From Sinomonas humi (lineage in GTDB: Bacteria; Actinomycetota; Actinomycetes; Actinomycetales; Micrococcaceae): a stretch of DNA of 64,000 nt. Location of the stretch: the NCBI RefSeq assembly GCF_000802235.1, contig NZ_JTDL01000087.1, positions 1-64,000 of the forward strand, written 5' to 3'. A model generated the notes under the pieces. That model searched no databases. It had not been told where the DNA came from and saw only the letters and a program-made list of their open reading frames with translations. Made by a program: the position numbers and the translations under genes. Of this stretch, positions 25,675-34,214 are shown in pieces; position 1 is the first letter of the stretch, and each line of letters begins with the position of its first letter.

Positions 25675-27453
25675 TCAGTCCTTCAAGCTGGGAAAGTCGG
25701 CCTCGGAGTACTCGACGCCCCCATCAGAGGCCGCGCGATCCGCCGCATGCCGCGCTTCCTCGCCGTGCCGCAGCTCGACGCGACGGATCTTCCCCGAGAT
25801 CGTCTTCGGCAGCTCGCTGAACTCGAGCCGGCGAATGCGCTTGAACGGCGCGAGGTGCTCGCGGCAGTACCGCAGGATCTCCTCCGCGAGCTCGGGACCC
25901 GCCTCATACCCGGCGGCGAGCACCACGAAGGCCTTGGGCACCGAGAGCCGCACCGGGTCCGGCGACGGCACGACGGCGGCCTCCGCCACGGCAGGATGTT
26001 CGATGAGCACGCTCTCGAGCTCGAACGGCGAGAGCCGGTAGTCCGAGGACTTGAAGACGTCGTCGCCCCGGCCCACGTACGTGATGACTCCGTCCGGGTC
26101 CCGCCGCGCCATGTCGCCCGTGTGGTAGTAGCCGCCGCGGAACGCGTCGGCCGTCCTCTCGGGGTCGCCATGGTAGCCCGCCATCAGGCCGACGGGCCGG
26201 GGGTCGAGGCGGAGGCAGAGCTCGCCGTCGGCGCCCTCCTCGCCCGTCGCGGGATCGACGAGCACGACGTCGTAGCCCGGGAGCGGCCGCCCCATCGCAC
26301 CCGCGGCGACGGGTTGGCCGGGCGTGTTGGCGACCTGGACGGTGGTCTCCGTCTGGCCGAAGCCGTCGCGGATCGTGAGCCCCCACGCACGCTCGACCTG
26401 CTCGATGACCTCCGCGTTGAGCGGCTCGCCCGCGGAGACGGCTTTGCGGGGCGGCGTGGCGAGGCGCGTGAGGTCCGACTGGATGAGCATTCGCCACACA
26501 GTCGGCGGCGCGCAGAAGCTCGTCACGCCCTCGCGGCCCATCTGCTCGAGGAGAGCGAGCGCGTCGAAGCGCGCGTAGTTGTAGATGAACACGGTGGCCT
26601 CGGCGATCCAGGGTGCGAACACGTTCGACCACGCGTGCTTCGCCCAGCCCGGCGAGGCGACGTTGAGGTGCACGTCTCCCGGCTCGAGGCCGATCCAGTA
26701 CATCGTCGAGAGGTGGCCCACCGGGTAGGAGGTGTGCGTGTGCTCGACGAGCTTGGGCTTCGACGTCGTGCCCGAAGTGAAGTAGAGCAGGAGCGTCTCG
26801 TCGCCGCGGGTCGGCGCGTCCGGCTCGAAGTCGGGGCTGGCGTGCGTCGCCTCGCTGTAATCGAGGACGGAGCGGACGACGCCGCCCTGCCGCCCGCCGT
26901 CGTCGTCCGCGCTATCGCTTGGATCGCCGGCGGTGGCCGTCGTCGCGCCGCCCACCGAGATGAGGGTGTAATCCCCCTCGACGCCGTCGAACTTGCCGAC
27001 GTGCGATGCGCCGACGGCGGCCCAGCGCGCGGCTCCGCGCTCTACGCGGTCCTGCAGGTCGCGGGGACCCATGAGGGTGGTCGTCGGGATCATGACGGCT
27101 CCGAGCCGCATGCAGGCGAGGATGAGCTCCCACAGCTCGACCTGGTTGCCGAGCATGATGATCATGTGGTCGCCGCGCCGCACTCCCTGTTCGCGGAGCC
27201 AGGCGGCCACGCGGCGCGAGCTCTCGGCGAGCTCGGCGAAGGTGCGCCGGGTCGAGGTGCCGTCCTGCTCGACGATCACGAGCGCCGGCTGGGAGCCGCG
27301 CTGCGGGTCGGCGCCAATGTGGTCGAACCAGTCGGTCGCGAAGTTGAATTCCGCGAGCTGCGGCCATTCGAACTCTGCACGGGCCTGGCCGTAATCCTCT
27401 CGGAGGGCAAGGAGGCGGTCTCGGGCCGCTCGGAAGTCGTCGGTGACTGTCAT
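25675..27453 (-). CDS. AMP-forming acyl-CoA synthetase
   Basis: A 592-residue ANL-superfamily ligase that activates a carboxylic acid through an acyl-AMP. Core motifs are LYFTSGTTSKPKLVEHTH (P-loop A3), IRDGFGQTETT (A5), HTGDMARRDPDGVITYVGR (A7) and the C-terminal lysine block KTISGKIRRVELR (A10). The architecture resembles medium-chain/aryl acyl-CoA synthetases. It lies between mmsAB and a divergent acyl-CoA dehydrogenase, so branched- or short-chain acids are plausible substrates. The marR gene follows in the same operon. Confidence 0.92.
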   Translation of the reverse strand: MTVTDDFRAARDRLLALREDYGQARAEFEWPQLAEFNFATDWFDHIGADPQRGSQPALVIVEQDGTSTRRTFAELAESSRRVAAWLREQGVRRGDHMIIMLGNQVELWELILACMRLGAVMIPTTTLMGPRDLQDRVERGAARWAAVGASHVGKFDGVEGDYTLISVGGATTATAGDPSDSADDDGGRQGGVVRSVLDYSEATHASPDFEPDAPTRGDETLLLYFTSGTTSKPKLVEHTHTSYPVGHLSTMYWIGLEPGDVHLNVASPGWAKHAWSNVFAPWIAEATVFIYNYARFDALALLEQMGREGVTSFCAPPTVWRMLIQSDLTRLATPPRKAVSAGEPLNAEVIEQVERAWGLTIRDGFGQTETTVQVANTPGQPVAAGAMGRPLPGYDVVLVDPATGEEGADGELCLRLDPRPVGLMAGYHGDPERTADAFRGGYYHTGDMARRDPDGVITYVGRGDDVFKSSDYRLSPFELESVLIEHPAVAEAAVVPSPDPVRLSVPKAFVVLAAGYEAGPELAEEILRYCREHLAPFKRIRRLEFSELPKTISGKIRRVELRHGEEARHAADRAASDGGVEYSEADFPSLKD

Positions 27454-27599
27454 GCTGCGCCTCTCGCCTCAACCGGGGCCGCACGGTCCCGGCTAGTGAT
27501 CCACGTCACCTCTGAAATATACTAGGACGTCCAATGGTCCGCCAAGACCGCTTCCCGCCTCACGAGGGCTGGGAAGCCCCACCACGGAGAGTGCCACCC

Positions 27600-28817
27600 A
27601 TGCTCGAGGCTCCATCACTGCCCCAGCCAAATACCGCGTCGACCGGGGCACACGCCGCCCCGCCGTTCCCCGACGCCGACCTGCTCCACGTCGTCGACCT
27701 CCTCCCAGCCCACGAACAGCGCCGGTATCACGCGCTGCGCGACTACCTCCAAAGCGCGATCCGCCCCGCGAGCATCGACTACTGGAACGACGAGGCGTTC
27801 CCCCGCGAGCTGCTCCCGGGCCTCGCGGACGCAGGGCTTGCCCGGCTGCACACGGACGGAACGTCGGCGCTCTTCAAGGGCCTCGTCTACACGGAGGTCG
27901 CGAGGGCGGACGTCTCGCTCTCGGCTCTCGTCGGCATCCACAACGAGCTCATCCTGGGCATGATCGGTTCCCTCGGCTCTCCCGAGCAGAAGCGGCGCTG
28001 GATCCCGCCACTCGAGAGCTTCGACGCGCTCGGCGCGTTCGCGCTCACCGAGCCCGAGCACGGCTCGGACATCGCGGGCGGTCTTGCGACGACGGCGCGG
28101 CGGGACGGCGACGGCTGGATCCTCAACGGAGCGAAGCGCTGGATCGGAAGCGGGACAATCGCCGACTTCGCCCTCGTCTGGGCGCGCGACGAGGAGGACC
28201 ACGAGGTCAAGGGCTTCATCGTCGAAGCCGACCGCGTCGGGTTCAGCGCGCGCAAGATCCCGCACAAGATCGGCCTGCGGATCATGCAGAACGCCGACAT
28301 CACGCTAGAGGAGGTGCGCGTTCCGGAGGGGAACCGGCTGCCGGGGGCCACGCGATTCGCCCACACGAACGAACTCCTCCGCGACTCGCGCGCGTGGGTG
28401 GGCTGGCAGGCCGCGGGGATCCAGCTCGCGGCGTTCGACGTCGCACGCGCGTACGCGCTCGAGCGGTTGCAGTTCGGGCGCGAGCTCGCCTCGTTCCAGC
28501 TCGTGCAGCAGCAGCTCGCTGAGATCCTCGGCAACGCCCACGCTTCGCTCGCGCTCATGCTCGAGATCGCGCGGCTGCAGCAGGAGGGGCGCCTCGAGAT
28601 GGCGCAGGCCGCCATGGCGAAGGCGACGACGACGCGCCTTGCCCGGGCCTCGGTGGCTCTGGGCCGCTCGCTTCTGGGCGGGAACGGGATCTCGAGCGAC
28701 TTCGAGATGGCCAAGCTCTTCGGGGACGCAGAAGTCCTCTACACGTACGAGGGCAGCTATGAGATCAACTCGCTCATCGTCGGCAGGGCCGTCACTGGCA
28801 AGTCGGCGTTCGTCTGA
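27600..28817 (+). CDS. Acyl-CoA dehydrogenase (glutaryl-CoA dehydrogenase-like)
   Basis: A 405-residue FAD enzyme. The start is chosen at 27600 (GGAGAG 9 nt upstream); the frame reaches 27534. Motifs are FALTEPEHGSDIAGG, GAKRWIGSGTIADF, LERLQFGRELASFQLVQQ and the C-terminal LLGGNGISSDFEMAK with TYEGSYEINSLIVGRAVTG. The last block, with the catalytic Glu in YEGSYEI, resembles glutaryl-CoA dehydrogenase rather than medium-chain enzymes. The divergent synthetase would supply its CoA ester. A TATACT box (27518-27523) and the palindrome GGACGTCC (27525-27532) in the upstream gap may be its promoter and operator. Confidence 0.9.
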   Translation: MLEAPSLPQPNTASTGAHAAPPFPDADLLHVVDLLPAHEQRRYHALRDYLQSAIRPASIDYWNDEAFPRELLPGLADAGLARLHTDGTSALFKGLVYTEVARADVSLSALVGIHNELILGMIGSLGSPEQKRRWIPPLESFDALGAFALTEPEHGSDIAGGLATTARRDGDGWILNGAKRWIGSGTIADFALVWARDEEDHEVKGFIVEADRVGFSARKIPHKIGLRIMQNADITLEEVRVPEGNRLPGATRFAHTNELLRDSRAWVGWQAAGIQLAAFDVARAYALERLQFGRELASFQLVQQQLAEILGNAHASLALMLEIARLQQEGRLEMAQAAMAKATTTRLARASVALGRSLLGGNGISSDFEMAKLFGDAEVLYTYEGSYEINSLIVGRAVTGKSAFV

Positions 28818-28895
28818 CGGCACGCCGGGGTGGCCCGCTCAGCTGAGGGCGGACGCATCTGGCGCCCTCCGCCGTCGTATGCCTACGGTTCCTGC

Positions 28896-29213
28896 ATGGA
28901 CCCGAGCGAAGTGACCGAGACCCAAGACAGCCAGCCTGCGCGATCGAGCCAACCGGCCAACATGGATACCCCTGTCTATGGGGACGACCCGGGATTGGGC
29001 GAGGGCTACAACCAGGACGAGGGCTACGGCCACAACCAGGAGTCCATGCTCCTGCAGCACCCGCACCCAGACGGCGAGGCCAAGGAGCCGCCGCACCGCG
29101 AGCGGCGCCGGCCCGGCACCGGGATCGGACTGGGCACGGCCGGGGCCGCGGGCATACCTTCAGACAGCGGCGGCCACACGCAGACCGGCTTCGGCGACGA
29201 GGACCGCGACTGA
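28896..29213 (+). CDS. Hypothetical hydrophilic protein
   Basis: About 105 residues, starting at an ATG with no clear ribosome site. The composition is Gly, Asp, Glu, Gln and Pro rich (GDDPGLGEGYNQDEGYGHNQ is a representative stretch), with a short basic patch HRERRRPG and a Gly-rich end. No hydrophobic segment is present. It looks intrinsically disordered. I do not recognise a family; codon use is normal for the region, so it is probably real. Confidence 0.5.
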   Translation: MDPSEVTETQDSQPARSSQPANMDTPVYGDDPGLGEGYNQDEGYGHNQESMLLQHPHPDGEAKEPPHRERRRPGTGIGLGTAGAAGIPSDSGGHTQTGFGDEDRD

Positions 29214-29231
29214 CGTCGGGCGCGTTGCAGA

Positions 29232-29285
29232 AATTGCCGGGTCCGGCGGGTGCGGCACGGCTTAACCCGCCGTAACCCGGCAATT
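29232..29285. promoter_or_regulatory. Nested perfect hairpin upstream of the MetE-like gene
   Basis: Outer arms AATTGCCGGGT (29232-29242) and ACCCGGCAATT (29275-29285) are perfect over 11 bp. Inner arms GGCGGGT (29245-29251) and ACCCGCC (29265-29271) enclose a 13-nt loop. It ends 12-30 nt before the two possible start codons and has no T-tract. It may act as an RNA structure controlling translation, or as a regulator site. Confidence 0.7.
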
Positions 29286-29314
29286 CTGTCCGTCCGATGG
29301 GCCAGACTGGCCCC

Positions 29315-30526
29315 ATGCACAACACCGACTCCATTCAGACGACGCATGCCGGCTCTTTGCCCCGCTCCCCCGAGCTTCTCGCCGCGAACGCGGCTATGAC
29401 GGAGAACCCTGGGGACCCGGCTGCTTTCGAAGAGCTGCTCGCGGGCTCGGTGAAGGACGTTGTGGCGCGGCAGCGCGAGGTGGGCATCACGTTCCCGAAC
29501 GACGGCGAGTACGGCCACACGATGTCGAACTCCGTCGACTACGGGGCTTGGTGGAACTACTCCTTCTCGCGTCTGGGGGGCCTGACGCCGGGCGGCGTGG
29601 ACCGTTGGCAGAGCACCGAGAAGGTCCGTTCAGAGCCGGGCAAGATCCGCCTCACGAGCATGCGGGACCGGCGCGACCGGGTGCGCTTCGACGAGGCCTA
29701 CAACGATCCGAACTCGTTCATCCTCACCGGCCGCAAGGCCGTTCCCCAGCCGACGGTCACCGGCCCCATCACGTACACCGGCCAGGAAGCCGTGCAGCGG
29801 GACATCGCACACCTCAAGGAGGCCCTCGCGGCCAACGGCTTCGAGACCGGCTTCCTCCCCGCCCTCTCCCCCGGCTCCGCGTCACGGATCGCGAACGAGT
29901 ACTACAAGAGCGACGAGGAACTCGTCTACGCGTGTGCGGACGCGATGCGCGAGGAGTACAAGACGATCGTGGACGCCGGGCTCACCGTCCAGATCGATGA
30001 CCCCTCGATCGCCGAGAACTGGGACATGATCAACCCCGAGCCCACGGTCGAGGACTACCTCGCCTTCACGCAGCTCCGGGTCGAGGCCCTCAACTACGCG
30101 ATCCGCGACCTGCCCCAGGAGCAGATCCGCTTCCACCTGTGCTGGGGCTCGTGGCACGGCCCGCACACCACGGACCTCCCGTTCGCGGACCTCGCCCAGA
30201 CAATGCTCTCGATCAACGCCGGCTCGTACTCGTTCGAGGCGGCGAACGCACGCCACGAGCACGAGTGGAAGGTGTGGCGCGACCTCACCCTTCCCGAGGA
30301 GAAGGCCGTGGTGCCCGGCGTCGTCTCGCACGCGACGAACGTCGTCGAGCACCCCGAGCTCGTCGCCGACCGCATCGAGCGCTTCGCCCAGATCCTCGGC
30401 CGCGAGCGCGTCATCGCCTCGACGGACTGCGGCCTCGGCGGGCGCGTGCACCCGCAGATCGCGTGGGCGAAGCTCGAGGCGCTCTCCGAGGGCGCGCGGC
30501 TCGCCAGCCAGCGGCTCTGGGGCTGA
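29315..30526 (+). CDS. Cobalamin-independent methionine synthase (MetE C-terminal) family protein
   Basis: A 403-residue single-domain protein related to the catalytic half of MetE, a group that also includes epoxyalkane:CoM transferases. It begins QTTHAGSLPRSPELL, the family opening. Zinc ligands are visible as His and Cys in RFHLCWGSWHG and Cys in ASTDCGLGGR. Thiol alkyl transfer is the expected chemistry; the substrate is unknown. An ATG six codons earlier (29297) is an alternative start. It is followed closely by a tandem hotdog thioesterase. Confidence 0.85.
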   Translation: MHNTDSIQTTHAGSLPRSPELLAANAAMTENPGDPAAFEELLAGSVKDVVARQREVGITFPNDGEYGHTMSNSVDYGAWWNYSFSRLGGLTPGGVDRWQSTEKVRSEPGKIRLTSMRDRRDRVRFDEAYNDPNSFILTGRKAVPQPTVTGPITYTGQEAVQRDIAHLKEALAANGFETGFLPALSPGSASRIANEYYKSDEELVYACADAMREEYKTIVDAGLTVQIDDPSIAENWDMINPEPTVEDYLAFTQLRVEALNYAIRDLPQEQIRFHLCWGSWHGPHTTDLPFADLAQTMLSINAGSYSFEAANARHEHEWKVWRDLTLPEEKAVVPGVVSHATNVVEHPELVADRIERFAQILGRERVIASTDCGLGGRVHPQIAWAKLEALSEGARLASQRLWG

Positions 30527-30540
30527 GGGCGGACGACGGC

Positions 30541-31512
30541 GTGACACCCCCTGCGAGCAACAGGGTCACCCTGCGCTTCTTGGCCGCTCCGACCGACGTC
30601 GGGCATTCCGGCTCGGTCGATGCCGGCACAGTCCTTGAATGGGTCGACAAGGCCGCGTACGCGGCCGCGGTCGGCTGGTCGAAGACGTACGCCGTGACGG
30701 CCTACGTCGGGAACATCCACTTCGCCGACCCCGTGAACGTCGGGGACATGGTCGAGGTAACGGCCACGATCGTCTACACCGGGCGTACGTCGATGCACAT
30801 CAGCACGGTCGTCTCCTCTGGTGATCCGAGGGGCGGCACGCCGACGATGCGCAGCCAGTGCCTCGTGATCTTCGTGGCCGTCGGCACGGACGGAAAGCCC
30901 GTCGAGGTGCCGAGGTTCGTGCCGAGCACGGACGCGGAGAGGGAGGCCGAGGCGCACGCGATCGCGCGGATCGAGGTACGCGACGAAATCGTCCAGTCGA
31001 TGGGCCGTCAGGTGTACACCGACGAGGGCACGGCGGAGCGCGTCGTCCTGCGCTTCCTCGCCGCTCCGACGGACGTCAACTGGGGCGGAAAGGTCCATGG
31101 CGGCACGGTCATGAAGTGGATCGATGAGGCCGCCTACGTGTGTTCCGCACGGTATTCGGGCCAGGACACCGTGGCGGTGTTCTCGGGAGGAGTCCGGTTC
31201 TACCGGCCGCTGCTCATCGGCGACGTGGTCGAGGTCGAAGCGCGGCTCGTGTACACCGGCAACAAGGGGATGCACATCGCGGTCCACGTCCGCTCGGGCA
31301 GCCCTAAGGGCGGCGAACTACACCTCACGACGTACTGCCTCACGGTCATGGTGGCGCGCGACGAGAATGGCACCGCCCGTTCCGTCAAGCCCTGGGAGCC
31401 GGTCTCCGACGAGGACCGCCGGCTGTGGGCGCACGCCCGCGAACTCCTCGAAATCCGTGGGCGCGCCCCTGGGAATCGCCTGCCGAACCACCTTCTGGAG
31501 GCCAGCTCCTGA
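30541..31512 (+). CDS. Tandem hotdog-domain acyl-CoA thioesterase
   Basis: A 323-residue protein with two hotdog domains made by duplication. Both repeats carry LRFLAAPTDV, a HGGT/DAGT-x-W-x-D active-site helix (DAGTVLEWVDKAAY; HGGTVMKWIDEAAY) and a VGDMVEV/IGDVVEV strand. This is the BFIT/YciA-like layout that hydrolyses acyl-CoA esters. The GTG start is 15 nt after the MetE-like gene, so the two are probably cotranscribed. The first repeat has Asp where the second has His in the HGG motif, suggesting unequal active sites. Confidence 0.88.
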   Translation: MTPPASNRVTLRFLAAPTDVGHSGSVDAGTVLEWVDKAAYAAAVGWSKTYAVTAYVGNIHFADPVNVGDMVEVTATIVYTGRTSMHISTVVSSGDPRGGTPTMRSQCLVIFVAVGTDGKPVEVPRFVPSTDAEREAEAHAIARIEVRDEIVQSMGRQVYTDEGTAERVVLRFLAAPTDVNWGGKVHGGTVMKWIDEAAYVCSARYSGQDTVAVFSGGVRFYRPLLIGDVVEVEARLVYTGNKGMHIAVHVRSGSPKGGELHLTTYCLTVMVARDENGTARSVKPWEPVSDEDRRLWAHARELLEIRGRAPGNRLPNHLLEASS

Positions 31513-31574
31513 GGGTGGCGAGCTGAGCCTGCTGGGATCCCCCAACTGGAGGTCCCTGCCGGGAGCTCCTACTC

Positions 31575-32345
31575 CTACTGCGGATCCCAGCGGAACCAGC
31601 GGATGCCGATGCCCGCGAAGATCACGATGTAGCCGATGCACGCGATGATGCCGTTCGTCTGGTCGGCGCCCCAGGCCGACGTGTTCAGGACCGCCGAGAA
31701 CAGGTTGATGAGCGCCCCGACCGGGGTCCACGAGGCGAAGCTCTTGAAGTCGTCCCCGAGGATGCCGGTCGAGCCGAGGACGCCGGTGAGGATCAACAGG
31801 ATGAACAGGACCCTCCCGACCGCGTTGACCGCGGTCGCGTTCTTGACGAGCCCCACGAGCGCCTGCCCGATGCTGAGGAAGACGACGGCGCCCAGAAGCG
31901 AGACGACGAACATGAGGAGGTAGACCCCGAACGAAAACGTCGTGTTGTGCATGATGCTGCCGACGATCATGACGATGACGGAGACGACGAGGTTTGCCAC
32001 AAGCTGCACGGCGAGCCGGCTTGCCATGATGGCCCACGTCGGGGTGGGCGTGACGCGAAGGCGCTGGAAGACGCCTGCCTCCCTGTCGCGCGCAACGGTG
32101 ATCGAGTAGCCGATGAGCGCCGAGGAGAGCAGCCCATAGGTGAGCGCCATGCCAATGAGGAAGCCGGGGTTTCCGAGTTTCCCTCCACGGTTGGTCACGA
32201 TGAGGATGAGGATCGGCACGGCGAGGTTGAGGATCGCGGCCTGCCTGCTGCGCAGGAGGACCGTGGCATCCGCGCGAAGGAGCGATCTCAGCGTCAGCCC
32301 GATCGGCGGTACGGCGCGGGCAATGGTCTCAGTCACGGATGGCAC
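31575..32345 (-). CDS. ABC-2 type transporter permease
   Basis: A 256-residue membrane protein with six hydrophobic segments. The block GYSITVARDREAGVFQRLRVTP is the conserved cytoplasmic region of ABC-2 permeases (DrrB-like). Its start overlaps the 3' end of the ATPase gene by 17 nt, so they form one exporter. Such pairs export drugs, lipids or polysaccharide units; the substrate cannot be read. Confidence 0.9.
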   Translation of the reverse strand: MPSVTETIARAVPPIGLTLRSLLRADATVLLRSRQAAILNLAVPILILIVTNRGGKLGNPGFLIGMALTYGLLSSALIGYSITVARDREAGVFQRLRVTPTPTWAIMASRLAVQLVANLVVSVIVMIVGSIMHNTTFSFGVYLLMFVVSLLGAVVFLSIGQALVGLVKNATAVNAVGRVLFILLILTGVLGSTGILGDDFKSFASWTPVGALINLFSAVLNTSAWGADQTNGIIACIGYIVIFAGIGIRWFRWDPQ

Positions 32346-33108
32346 TCCCTGTCAGCCCGATGAAGACATCTTCGAGGGTCACATCGCCGTGGGCGACGGC
32401 CTGGACGCGCGGATCGTCGCGGTGCATGGCCACGAGGTCCTTCGGCGCTCCGAACGCCTGGAGCCGGCCGTGGTCGATGATCGCGACGCTGTCGCACACG
32501 GCCTGGGCCTCCTCCATCGAGTGGGTCGTGAGCAGGATGCTCCCGCCCCTCTTCCGCGAACCCTCGATCCGGTCCCACAGCTGACGGCGGGACTGCGGAT
32601 CGAGCCCGGCGGTGGGCTCGTCGAGGAGCAGGATCGAAGGGTTGTGGATCGTTGCCACCATGAGCGAGAAGCGCTGCTGCTGGCCGCCCGAGAGCTTCTT
32701 GAAGGGCTTCGTGATCTCCTGCTGGAGTCCGACGTCCGCCAGCCGTTCCCTGATCTGCCGCTGCGGGAGACTGAGCCCGTAGAGGCCCGCGTACAGGCGG
32801 GCGATCTGCTCGATCGTGAGCTCGGACTGGAAGCTCGATGCCTGGAGCTGAACGCCGAGCTTCGCCTTGACGGCGAGCGGCGCGTGGAGGGTCTCGACAC
32901 CGTCGATCACGACCCGGCCGGAATCTGGCTTGCGGAGGCCCTCGATGACGCTGAGCGTCGTCGTCTTTCCCGCTCCGTTCGGGCCGAGGAGCCCAAAGAT
33001 CTCGCCTCGACTGATGGAAAAGCTCAGCCCGTCGACCGCGGTCTGCTGACCGTAGCGGACAACGAGATCCTGTACCTCGAGAACTGTAGGCCTCTCTGCC
33101 TCATTCAC
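32329..33108 (-). CDS. ABC exporter ATP-binding protein
   Basis: A 259-residue ATPase of the DrrA type. Walker A is GLLGPNGAGKTTTL, the ABC signature is KLSGGQQQRFSL, Walker B is SILLLDEPTAGLD and the switch histidine is LTTHSM. It pairs with the downstream permease. It diverges from the SAM-riboswitch operon. Confidence 0.93.
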   Translation of the reverse strand: MNEAERPTVLEVQDLVVRYGQQTAVDGLSFSISRGEIFGLLGPNGAGKTTTLSVIEGLRKPDSGRVVIDGVETLHAPLAVKAKLGVQLQASSFQSELTIEQIARLYAGLYGLSLPQRQIRERLADVGLQQEITKPFKKLSGGQQQRFSLMVATIHNPSILLLDEPTAGLDPQSRRQLWDRIEGSRKRGGSILLTTHSMEEAQAVCDSVAIIDHGRLQAFGAPKDLVAMHRDDPRVQAVAHGDVTLEDVFIGLTGSAIRD

Positions 33109-33304
33109 CGGGGCTCCTCCGCGCCGTGTTATTCCTCTCCTCCCATGAGCATATGCCGCCGATCCCGAGGTAGATGCGCGGTTTTCGCGCCCTCGTCTTT
33201 CTCACAGGAGAAAGCTAGAAACCCACCGTGCCGCCGTGTTGCGCGGTGTTGCCAATCGTTACCGCCTCGCCGTGGCTGGCCCGGTCGTCGCGTGCTACGT
33301 TCGT

Positions 33305-33420
33305 GCCAGAGTAACGAGCGCCAGCGCGCGACGACGGGACGTCCCCCGTGCGGTCGCACTGCCCTGACTTGCTGGCCGGCAACCCTCCATCCGGCGGGGT
33401 GCCTCAGGTGACGACTCGGC
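33305..33420 (+). promoter_or_regulatory. SAM-IV type riboswitch
   Basis: The core GAGCGCCAG, then TTGCTGGCCGGCAACCCTCC and GGCGGGGTGCCTCAGGTGA, matches the conserved core of actinobacterial SAM-IV riboswitches. GCC-a-GAGT (33305-33312) pairs with ACTCGGC (33414-33420) as the closing stem. A variable inserted stem occupies about 33325-33362. It ends 40 nt before the DUF1737 gene of the metZ operon, so it should reduce expression when S-adenosylmethionine is plentiful. The rest of the 33109-33459 gap holds the divergent promoters only. Confidence 0.87.
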
Positions 33421-33459
33421 AATTCGACCATCGATACGCAAGCCAGAAGGAGCCCGCCC

Positions 33460-33798
33460 ATGTCCGATACCGCCACAGAGACGGGAGAGGCGGCCACCAC
33501 ACCCCTCAACGATCCCGCCGCACCGGCGAACGCCTCCGAAGAGCGCCTCGCCTACCGTCTCCTCACCGGGCCGGACACTCGCGAGTTCTGCGCCCGGATC
33601 TCCCAGGCTCTCGCGGAGGGCTACGTGCTCCACGGGAGCCCTGCAGCCACGTTCAACGGCACGGACGTGATCGTCGCCCAAGCCATCATCCTGCCTCACG
33701 CAGTGGCCCGGGCGGACGCGGCTGTTGCGTCCGCGGTCGACGATCTGGCCGAGGGCCTCACGGCCGACGGCGAGTACGACGGGGAGGGCCACGCGTGA
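33460..33798 (+). CDS. DUF1737 protein in the metZ operon
   Basis: A 112-residue protein. YRLLTGPDTREFCARISQAL and EGYVLHGSPAATFNGTDVIVAQAI form the compact DUF1737 domain (about residues 32-80), a small fold of unknown function related to DUF4177-like domains. The N-terminal 30 residues are disordered. GAAGGAG precedes the ATG. Its stop overlaps the rhodanese GTG by 4 nt. Control by a SAM riboswitch suggests a link to methionine or sulfur metabolism. Confidence 0.85.
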   Translation: MSDTATETGEAATTPLNDPAAPANASEERLAYRLLTGPDTREFCARISQALAEGYVLHGSPAATFNGTDVIVAQAIILPHAVARADAAVASAVDDLAEGLTADGEYDGEGHA

Positions 33799-34211
33799 GC
33801 CTCTACGCTGGCGACCTGACGCCGGATCAGGCCTGGGACAAGCTGAAGTCGGGCTCCGCCGTCCTCGTCGACGTGCGCACGGAGGAGGAATGGGCGCACA
33901 TCGGGATCCCCGACACGCGCCAGACGGACAACGACCCCCTGTTCATCCCCTGGGTCTTCTCGGGTGGCATCCCGAACCCGGACTTCGTGGTGGAGCTTGA
34001 GCTCCAGGGCCCCGAGGACCGTGAGACCGAACTCCTGTTCATGTGCCGCTCCGGGCATCGCTCGGCCGCAGCGGCAGCGGCCGCGACGAATCTCGGCTTC
34101 AGGGCGTTCAACGTGCTCGAGGGTTTCGAGGGCGTGCCCGGCCCCGACGGGCAGCGGAACGTGAACGGATGGAAGAACCGGGGCCTCCCGACGAACGTAG
34201 GACAAGAGTAG
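33795..34211 (+). CDS. Rhodanese-domain sulfurtransferase
   Basis: A 138-residue single rhodanese domain. The catalytic loop is FMCRSGHRSA with Cys84 able to carry a persulfide, and the CH2A-like LVDVRTEEEW block is present. It lies between DUF1737 and metZ in the SAM-riboswitch operon, coupled to the former by a GTGA overlap. A plausible role is to supply or handle sulfane sulfur for sulfhydrylation by MetZ (inference from the operon). Confidence 0.92.
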   Translation: MSLYAGDLTPDQAWDKLKSGSAVLVDVRTEEEWAHIGIPDTRQTDNDPLFIPWVFSGGIPNPDFVVELELQGPEDRETELLFMCRSGHRSAAAAAAATNLGFRAFNVLEGFEGVPGPDGQRNVNGWKNRGLPTNVGQE

Positions 34212-34214
34212 TCA

